Virus record (IMG/VR): IMGVR_UViG_3300047457_001340
Location: 1 to 61,708 of that record
DNA from: a virus
DNA length: 61,708 bases
Direction: 5' to 3' (one strand)
In this document: one piece after another, positions 57,101-61,708 of the stretch
How positions within the stretch are numbered: the first letter of the stretch is position 1
Layout: each line of letters opens with the position of its first letter
Made by a program: the position numbers and the translations under genes
The notes under the pieces: model-generated
The model's database searches: none
Told to the model about the DNA's origin: nothing
The model's input: only the letters and a program-made list of their open reading frames with translations

Positions 57101-58853
57101 TGTTGCAAGATTTCTGGAGATCTCCGTCCGGGGAGAAGTCGGAACACTCGTTATGCTGAAACTGCTTAGTGTCGCGATTGTAGTCATGGGTGCAGTTATG
57201 AACAAGAAGATCGTCTTGGCCAACAAAAAAACAATGAGTATTTTCTACTTCAATGTCATATTTGAATGAGTAATCAATAATCGGGTCCTTTTTAATCCTA
57301 TATGGATTTGGAACCCTAAGAAGGGATACTGTTGGGTAAACAGTCATTTCTTTAGAAATCTGCGCTGGAACATACTTTATTGACCTAAACTCTTCTTTTA
57401 TCTTATACTTACATTCTGGATGAGTATATTTGGAGACCATCTCACACAGCTTGTGATGATCATCTTTGTTCAATCTAATAAAAAAGGTGGATTTTCCAAA
57501 TGTTCGACTTTTTACTGGACTAAATCCAATCTCCATCATTTTTTTAACAATAAAATCAATATCTTCTTCTATAAATCCCTGCGTACAAAAAATTGCCTGC
57601 CTATTTGTTGCTGTTCCGTCGTCCATAAACCAAGAAGCAAGTGTTCTTGGTGTTATTTCCAAATCTCTGGGGACTCTCTTTTTCCCATCTGGATACCACT
57701 TATCCCTAATGCTCATGAAATACGAATCTGAAACAAAAAACCTATGAGTTACACCTTTGCCCTTTCGTTCTTTTATTTCAATATTGCCCCATGTTATCCA
57801 TGACAATAATTGCTCTACCCTGCCTTTTCTTCTTGTTTCCTGTGAGTATGAAAATTTACCATTTCTATCTATTGATGCATCACCAAGCATCATACCCACA
57901 ATTTCTTCTTCCTGTTCTTTTGATGGTTTCCAACCCGGACGACATGCTATCTTAGAATTATCAACCTTTACCCAACCATTTCCATCAAAAAATAAATGAT
58001 CCTTAGTTGAAATAACTGGAGTTTTCTGTGGCTGAGTTCCGGTTCCATATGAATAATGGGAGCAAAAATCGGATTCTTTTGATGGTGTTTTATATGTTCT
58101 TGTTACTATTGAAGTTACAATATTTCCCGTTTTTTCATTGTATGACATAACAGTATCGCCAACACAAATATCTTCTATTGGCTTAAGTGTTGCGTCTGCC
58201 ATTCTTACTTTTGTTCCAGCAACAAAACAATTATGCGGCAAAATCTCTGCAAACAGCCGTCCCTTGTAAACCTCCAAAAGCTTCATGAGGTTTTTCTCTG
58301 CCTGCGTAAACTCCCCATTTAAAAAAGCCTTGTTGAGGGAACCGATCAAGCAGCCTGAGCCCAGAATCAGACCTTCATGGTTGTCCAATAGCTCTTGGAA
58401 GGTGATTCGGGGCTTACTCTCACCCCACTTAGTGACAACCCTGTTGACCTCTCCAAACTCGTGCTTTTTGTCCTTGCGGCTATAGCTCCATCCGGCCAGC
58501 TTATCCTGTGCCCAAGAAAGAGAGCCTAGTTTCAAAAGATTACGGTAACCCTTTTCATTCACTGCCCATGCGGTGACATGAAAGTAATCAAAAGGCTTCT
58601 TGTTGAATTGGTAGTCGGCATCGGGTGCGACATAAAACTCGCAGCCCGGAAGGCTTGAGAGTCCGGCCTTTTTGGCCTTATAGTAGAGTTCAAGGGCCCC
58701 AATGACCCAGCCGTGGTCAGTGATTCCAAGGCCTGAGGCCCCATTCTCAAGGCACCATGAGATGTACTCGTCGATGGTGGATGCGCCGTCCAGAATGGAC
58801 AGCGTGGTGTGGGTGTGTAGTGGGGCTAACTGAGTCTTTGTTGGGCTTTTCAG
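54192..58853 (-). CDS. dnaE: DNA polymerase III alpha (DnaE), intein-interrupted, CTG start
   Basis: 1553-residue precursor. The frame upstream of the first GTG (58562) encodes a perfect PHP start (LAPLHTHTTLSILDG, GITDHGWVIGAL, GCEFYVAP) that homologues need; the only start after the upstream TGA is CTG at 58853, 7 nt behind AGGGAGG. Polymerase motifs: GRGSGAGSL, YPDIDWDLSD (Asp 811, 813) and LIKFDFL (Asp 979); then a helix-hairpin-helix region and C-terminal OB fold. Removing the intein leaves 1208 residues. Main phage replicase. GGTATAAC precedes it. Confidence 0.9.
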   Translation of the reverse strand: MKSPTKTQLAPLHTHTTLSILDGASTIDEYISWCLENGASGLGITDHGWVIGALELYYKAKKAGLSSLPGCEFYVAPDADYQFNKKPFDYFHVTAWAVNEKGYRNLLKLGSLSWAQDKLAGWSYSRKDKKHEFGEVNRVVTKWGESKPRITFQELLDNHEGLILGSGCLIGSLNKAFLNGEFTQAEKNLMKLLEVYKGRLFAEILPHNCFVAGTKVRMADATLKPIEDICVGDTVMSYNEKTGNIVTSIVTRTYKTPSKESDFCSHYSYGTGTQPQKTPVISTKDHLFFDGNGWVKVDNSKIACRPGWKPSKEQEEEIVGMMLGDASIDRNGKFSYSQETRRKGRVEQLLSWITWGNIEIKERKGKGVTHRFFVSDSYFMSIRDKWYPDGKKRVPRDLEITPRTLASWFMDDGTATNRQAIFCTQGFIEEDIDFIVKKMMEIGFSPVKSRTFGKSTFFIRLNKDDHHKLCEMVSKYTHPECKYKIKEEFRSIKYVPAQISKEMTVYPTVSLLRVPNPYRIKKDPIIDYSFKYDIEVENTHCFFVGQDDLLVHNCTHDYNRDTKQFQHNECSDFSPDGDLQKSCNIKMIEVAKKHNLPLLMTIDSHFVKPSQKKLQDVLLQNGDPSGWHFKNSYHMMTTEEAWSHWEKAYGGDIEQQKIFTEAVENNTLLTELAKDLSIQDSYHLPTPTIPKEVLELNLSESDQRKATILRAVNQHGRMKWGDPVWEERLERELSVICDNGSIDFSPYFLFLEQWNTWTREHSVLSAPGRGSGAGSLLCYLLGITHLDPIKHNLPFERFLSQARINRLKYPDIDWDLSDRDPLLAKLEESYGDKFAQCSTHHTLKVKNAIKDACRVILGWNSQDKRVDGICKTIPNTPQGVNDKDFLLGYKDAEGNLHDGHLMQNQVLADFFLQNKSVYEMVLQLLGIPRAVSRHASAYLISDRPIYESVPTCDIGGHLCTQYTATANNNMVEKAGLIKFDFLRVNTLSDISGCVRLIQKKMGYEVRAEKQIINGEEFKLVQGELPITKIPLCHKNDGQMIVDIYELPETEEVFKDFDDGKTESIFQVSSALMTGFAKRIRPRSVQELSDIVALVRPGPLEALLEDGKTTMTEGYIARKNGKMKVSYVHPDMEPIVKNTYGVFVYQEQLSRAFVELAGYSQEEADELREILAKKKKQELEKRIPDLRKRLEAKGWTSAQSDSFVSLCVASSAYSFNLSHSASYALVAYQCAFLKHYFPTEWWTSVLNNAKVEDIKEKGFAKAVKEILIPPSVNGPTATFELDSEVVRSPLYLIDKIGDSACLAIQRAREAGPYTSFQDFFERVDKKTINQGIFHQLILAGAFDEIEPNKTFKELIEEYHTLKRVTSLKVGRDKLGEALKQAVVEHKTKHPDEKVDVPELHWDEVEIEIERVKSLPIYRMDVHDNFRRFLSTRFLYGSDGLTTMRVAGGTTNVLKNAADIKASYAHSPKATVAYVGLINDMDEFRYNDRKSGKQVTALKVNLANDGDSIECVMWPDTYEILGKPKANRIILVTGQLKPSREPGKWSIFVQNLEHL
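57195..58229 (-). mobile_element. Intein in DnaE PHP domain
   Basis: 345 residues between EILPHN and CTHDYN. Block A CFVAGTKVRMADATLKPIED, block B STKDHLFFD, LAGLIDADG-type helices IVGMMLGDASI and LASWFMDDGT (the divergent maturase-like class), and C-terminal CFFVGQDDLLVHN followed by Cys. Endonuclease class and +1 residue differ from the DnaB and TerL inteins, so it was probably acquired independently. Strikingly AT-rich DNA compared with dnaE. Confidence 0.92.
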
Positions 58854-58876
58854 ATAACGCCCTCCCTCTCACACGA

Positions 58877-58885
58877 GTTATACCA
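58877..58885 (-). promoter_or_regulatory. GGTATAAC motif of dnaE
   Basis: GGTTTTGGTATAAC overlaps the stop (GTA TAA) of the 63-residue gene and lies 23 nt before the CTG start of dnaE. Confidence 0.5.
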
Positions 58886-59069
58886 AAACCCAACTTTCCA
58901 ATTGTTTCGATGAGATAAGAATGGCATCGTCACAAATGCCAAATCCGTTGTGCCGAAGAACCCAGCAGCCTTCAATTAAAAAGCCTTGATCTTGGGGAGA
59001 GATCTTATAAATCCGAAACCCAACATCAAGGCTATGAATATGTTTTATCGTTTGAAAGGGCTTAAACAC
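58878..59069 (-). CDS. 63-residue hypothetical protein
   Basis: HIHSLDVGFRIYKISPQDQG, a beta-rich centre and DDAILISSKQLESWVLV. GTG start directly behind GAGAGG is awkward, but composition is protein-like and it fills the gap between two genes. Ends inside the dnaE promoter motif. Confidence 0.45.
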   Translation of the reverse strand: MFKPFQTIKHIHSLDVGFRIYKISPQDQGFLIEGCWVLRHNGFGICDDAILISSKQLESWVLV

Positions 59070-59081
59070 CCTCTCAGGCTA

Positions 59082-59384
59082 TCATTTCTTTTCTGACGCA
59101 GCAAGCTGCTTAATGTGTTCAGCCAAATCGGGGCGAGCGACCACTTGAGCCTTACGCTCATCGCTATAGCGATATCGGGTCCTGCCATCCACATTGACAA
59201 CCCCATAGCCGGGACTATGGAGATACTCTCCTGTTGGAACGACTGGCTGTTCCCGGTATTTAGCAAGCTTTTTCTTAAAGTCTTCCTTAGCGGCCTCTTG
59301 GGTCTCGCCAACACCAACAATCTCTTGATTGGTGAGATTATAAAAGCGTCTAACCTCATAAAGTCCTGTTGCTTTATTTCTCAT
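59082..59384 (-). CDS. Hypothetical protein upstream of dnaE
   Basis: 100 residues: MRNKATGLYEVRRFYNLT, VGVGETQEAAKEDFKKKLA, PGYGVVNVDGRTRYRYSD. Basic, alpha-beta. AAGAGG ahead of ATG and a CGTATAA motif upstream. Unknown; divergent from the plus-strand gene. Confidence 0.55.
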   Translation of the reverse strand: MRNKATGLYEVRRFYNLTNQEIVGVGETQEAAKEDFKKKLAKYREQPVVPTGEYLHSPGYGVVNVDGRTRYRYSDERKAQVVARPDLAEHIKQLAASEKK

Positions 59385-59402
59385 AATAAACCTCTTGATT
59401 TA

Positions 59403-59410
59403 TTATACGA
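59403..59410 (-). promoter_or_regulatory. TCGTATAA motif between divergent genes
   Basis: GTTTTCGTATAAT on the minus strand serves the 100-residue gene. The opposite strand of the same 58-nt gap holds TTATTATACG ahead of the plus-strand gene, so the two genes share a compact divergent control region. Confidence 0.45.
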
Positions 59411-59442
59411 AAACAATTAGCCTCATTTTAGGAGGGCGTTAT

Positions 59443-59868
59443 ATGCCGGAAAATGAAAATCAAGCAAATGATACCAGTCATTCGGAGAGCCTAAAGAGGG
59501 CGTGGGAAGCCAGAAGAAAAAAGGCTGCGGAGCGAAGGGTGGAAAAGGCCGTGGAACAAAGGTCCAAACCCACCATGACCCACTCAGAGAGAATGAAAAA
59601 AGCGTGGGAGACACGCAGGAAGAACTTGCAGGAGAGCGCGGGGGCTAAGGCTCAATCTTTCAGACAGACTATGCAGGCTGTGGCAAAAGAAAAGCCCGCT
59701 GCAGAAAAACCTTCCATTGGGATTAGTGCCGCGACCTTTAATGCCACCTTGGCTAGATACTTGCAATATGTAGACGCAGCAAGAGCCTTGGGAGACACCT
59801 CTATACTGGAAAGCTCCAATTTTAGGACAATAGAGGGATTAATTAAAGAGTTTTTAGTGATTAAATAA
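59443..59868 (+). CDS. Basic protein with SLKRAWEARRK repeats
   Basis: 141 residues. Two copies of a short motif, SESLKRAWEARRKKA and SERMKKAWETRRKNL, are separated by 40 residues; such HSExxKKAWExRRK segments occur as DNA-binding modules in phage proteins and endonucleases. The C-terminal 60 residues are helical (FNATLARYLQYVDAARALG). AGGAGG lies 7 nt before the ATG. A small phage DNA-binding or histone-like regulator is likely. Confidence 0.6.
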   Translation: MPENENQANDTSHSESLKRAWEARRKKAAERRVEKAVEQRSKPTMTHSERMKKAWETRRKNLQESAGAKAQSFRQTMQAVAKEKPAAEKPSIGISAATFNATLARYLQYVDAARALGDTSILESSNFRTIEGLIKEFLVIK

Positions 59869-59875
59869 ATAAAAA

Positions 59876-59893
59876 GGGGGCCGAAAGGCCCCC
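59876..59893. terminator. Strong bidirectional GNRA hairpin terminator
   Basis: GGGGGCC-GAAA-GGCCCCC, a perfect 7-bp GC stem with a GAAA tetraloop, flanked by AAAAA and TTTCTTTTT. It ends both the plus-strand 141-residue gene and the minus-strand sigma-like gene. Confidence 0.9.
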
Positions 59894-59901
59894 TTTCTTT
59901 T

Positions 59902-60930
59902 TCAAGCTTCAGCTTCTTGTGATTCTTCTTCAGCCGCAAGCTCTTGACTAGCCGCTTCCCCGCCCTCAGAACCATCCTCCTCCGATGACTCCGTGGTCTC
60001 GGTTTCTTCTGAGTCAGCCGTTTCCACCACATCGCCAGAAATTCTGCCGCTGAACAGAGCATCAGAGATGCTCTCTTTTTGGCTGGCTGGCAGCATCTCA
60101 TAGATGTGCTTGACATCTAAGCCCTGCTCCATAGCTTCGATCAGGGACTGGATATACTCAGAGGCGGATTGGTCGCGCTCAACATCATTCACCGCCAACT
60201 CATTGACGGCATACACTCCACCCACTTCATTGCTGGTAGGCTCAACGTGATTTTCCTGCAGGATTCCATCATAAGAGATGGAGCGTCCGCCCAGAAACTT
60301 AGGAGAATAGCGGTGGCGGGTGCGGCAGAGGTAGTTCTTGAGTCGGGAATAGACGCTTCTTTTCTCGGCTGCCTCCAGTGTTTCTTCAGGGTTTTTGAGC
60401 TTTTCTTCTACTCTTTTCTTGCCTTCCGAGGCACTTTTGATGGTTTTTGAGTAAGAGAGCATGGCTTTGTTGGGGTCAAAGCTGTCGCGCAGAGCCATCA
60501 TGACCTCAATCCGGCACTCATTCCAGAGGTCTTTCTCGTTCATCGAGCCTTCAAAGAGAGCGCATGATGAGATGTATTTGGGGACAATGGAGCGGACGAA
60601 GGGCTCGTATTTGTTGATACGATTGTCATCGATTCTTTTACCCAGCTTGCAGAACATGCTTCTCAAACGAGTTTCTACAAAGCGCTTTTCAAAAACCAGA
60701 ATCTTCCGCTCAATTTTCTTCGTCCTCTCCTTTTGGGAGTCATTCGGATTAATTGCTGGCTCTGGAACCGATTTTGGGTCGAAATCGGCCAAAGCTAGTT
60801 CTGCGGCTTTTTCGAGAGTGGCAATATAATACTCCCGTGCATGGGGCAGTGGGACGAAACTTGAGTTAAAGCCTGAGACAATACGTTCGATGAGACCTTT
60901 GTAATTTTCTACTTTCGACTTTTTTTCCAT
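59902..60930 (-). CDS. Sigma-factor-like protein
   Basis: 342 residues. Residues 105-170 (KYEPFVRSIVPKYISSCALF, EKDLWNECRIEVMMALRDSF, DPNKAMLSYSKTI) follow the sigma70 region 2 pattern of a core-binding helix and the DL...GxxxLMxALxxFDP helix; a helical segment with an HTH-like part (VKHIYEMLPASQKESISDAL) follows, and the last 60 residues are Glu/Ser/Thr-rich. No second canonical region 4 is seen. If correct it could direct polymerase to the GTATAAC motifs. Ends at a strong terminator. Confidence 0.5.
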   Translation of the reverse strand: MEKKSKVENYKGLIERIVSGFNSSFVPLPHAREYYIATLEKAAELALADFDPKSVPEPAINPNDSQKERTKKIERKILVFEKRFVETRLRSMFCKLGKRIDDNRINKYEPFVRSIVPKYISSCALFEGSMNEKDLWNECRIEVMMALRDSFDPNKAMLSYSKTIKSASEGKKRVEEKLKNPEETLEAAEKRSVYSRLKNYLCRTRHRYSPKFLGGRSISYDGILQENHVEPTSNEVGGVYAVNELAVNDVERDQSASEYIQSLIEAMEQGLDVKHIYEMLPASQKESISDALFSGRISGDVVETADSEETETTESSEEDGSEGGEAASQELAAEEESQEAEA

Positions 60931-60941
60931 TGTTTCCTCTC

Positions 60942-61708
60942 CTAGAGTTTGAGGTAGGCTTCTAAATAAGAAGCTGGAAAACTGGCCAATTCTTGCGCTT
61001 TCTCAATCGAATCAAATACTTCGTCTACATGACACTCCCCAAAGTCCTTTCTATGTTCTGGAGGCAAAATCCTATAAACCTTTTTAGAAGATAGGTGCTG
61101 GGCTATTTCGGACACCTCGTCTGCTGCATCGTGGTCCAGTCCGATATAGATCTCGGAAGCATTGGAATCCACTAAAAGCTTCAGCTGGTCTAAGGAAACG
61201 CCCTTCCCGAAAGAACACACTGCCCCAAATCCATCGACATCGACATGGATACAGTCAAATGGCCCCTCCACTAATATGATGCGATCCATACTCACTGCGC
61301 GATCGTAATTGAGCAAAAACTTGCTCTTATTAAACCCCACCGAGTTAACCAGCCTAAGGCGATTTGGCCCTAAGGGCGGTATAGCTCGACCCTGCCAACC
61401 GTAAATCTCTTCACTTCGCTTCACTGGGAAAACAACTGCATCCAATCCCCCGTGATATCTTAAATCATATCTTAGAATAGTATTTTTGTCAACTACTTTT
61501 CTCTGTCTTAAATAGCCCATTCCCCGTTCAGAGAGAGTGACATCTACGAAGTCTGGGGTAAGGTAAATAGGCTTAAAGTCGTTTTTGGTCTGATCTGAAT
61601 TGTCGGATGAAGAAAGAGCCCTCAAATCAATGGCTTGTAAATCTTCTGGATTAATCATGGAGATGTCATCGACATTTCTGCCTAAAACCTCTTTAGAGAC
61701 TTCCCCAA
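60942..61708 (-). CDS. DNA primase (TOPRIM), 5' end outside window
   Basis: At least 255 residues; the frame stays open to the right edge, so the apparent ATG at 61658 is internal. FVDVTLSERGMGYLRQRKV and AVVFPVKRSEEIYGWQGRAI belong to the DnaG-type core; RIILVEGPFDCIHV (EGxxD) and EIYIGLDHDAADE (DxD) are the TOPRIM metal sites. It should lay RNA primers for phage DnaE with DnaB. A zinc-binding N-terminus is expected beyond the window. Confidence 0.88.
   Translation of the reverse strand, partial: GEVSKEVLGRNVDDISMINPEDLQAIDLRALSSSDNSDQTKNDFKPIYLTPDFVDVTLSERGMGYLRQRKVVDKNTILRYDLRYHGGLDAVVFPVKRSEEIYGWQGRAIPPLGPNRLRLVNSVGFNKSKFLLNYDRAVSMDRIILVEGPFDCIHVDVDGFGAVCSFGKGVSLDQLKLLVDSNASEIYIGLDHDAADEVSEIAQHLSSKKVYRILPPEHRKDFGECHVDEVFDSIEKAQELASFPASYLEAYLKL

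Noticed and set aside
1-61708. tRNA genes, riboswitches, attachment sites and integrase
   Set aside because: I saw no cloverleaf with a GTTC-type arm, no recognisable aptamer and no recombinase gene; a covariance-model scan would be needed to exclude divergent tRNAs.

Overview
The window is an internal slice of a large tailed dsDNA bacteriophage genome (or a prophage of that type). It is tightly packed: genes abut or overlap through ATGA, TAATG or GTGA junctions, no gene-free stretch exceeds about 130 bases, and nearly everything lies on the minus strand. Both ends cut a gene: a small zinc-finger protein at the left and a TOPRIM primase at the right. A Gram-negative host is suggested by Sec-type signal peptides on several phage proteins, a PagL-like outer-membrane lipid A deacylase, lytic-transglycosylase and M15 murein enzymes, and one classical sigma70 promoter. 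The host species cannot be read from the sequence, and no tRNA gene, CRISPR array or integrase was seen.

Read in the direction of transcription (right to left), the first block is replication and recombination: primase, a sigma-like factor, DNA polymerase III alpha (DnaE) with an intein, a gp32-like SSB, a RecA/UvsX-type recombinase and an SbcD/gp47 nuclease. Packaging and head genes follow: TerS, TerL with an intein, HNH nuclease, portal and head-morphogenesis protein. A short plus-strand cassette (39.0-40.4 kb) holds a secreted metzincin, a HAD-fold protein and a zinc-finger protein. Then come ClpP-like and FKBP-like proteins, a metallophosphoesterase, several zinc-ribbon miniproteins, the S78-type prohead protease, scaffold and major capsid protein. 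A freestanding homing endonuclease on the plus strand separates these from a second nucleotide/replication block: dUTPase, DnaB with an intein, CYTH protein, ThyX and SbcC.

The left third (0.2-18.8 kb) is neck, fibre, lysis and very large modular proteins. It includes a 986-residue protein combining acetyltransferase-like, kinase-like and muramidase-like domains with two copies of a GW(I/V)xPEG domain; a 572-residue protein with a third copy; a 1052-residue protein with a conserved EMQSD motif; and a 465-residue protein with a GGDEF/Cas10-type palm domain followed by a degenerate second copy. This set looks like a battery of virion-associated enzymes and is the best candidate here for an undescribed system.

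Two genome-wide features stand out. Three essential genes (dnaB, terL, dnaE) each carry a LAGLIDADG intein, two of them splitting the Walker A lysine from the following Ser/Thr. A motif close to (A/T)TC(G/C)GTATAAC recurs upstream of many genes; in at least eight cases it ends only 5-8 nt before the start codon with no usable Shine-Dalgarno, which would give leaderless mRNAs if it is a -10 element.
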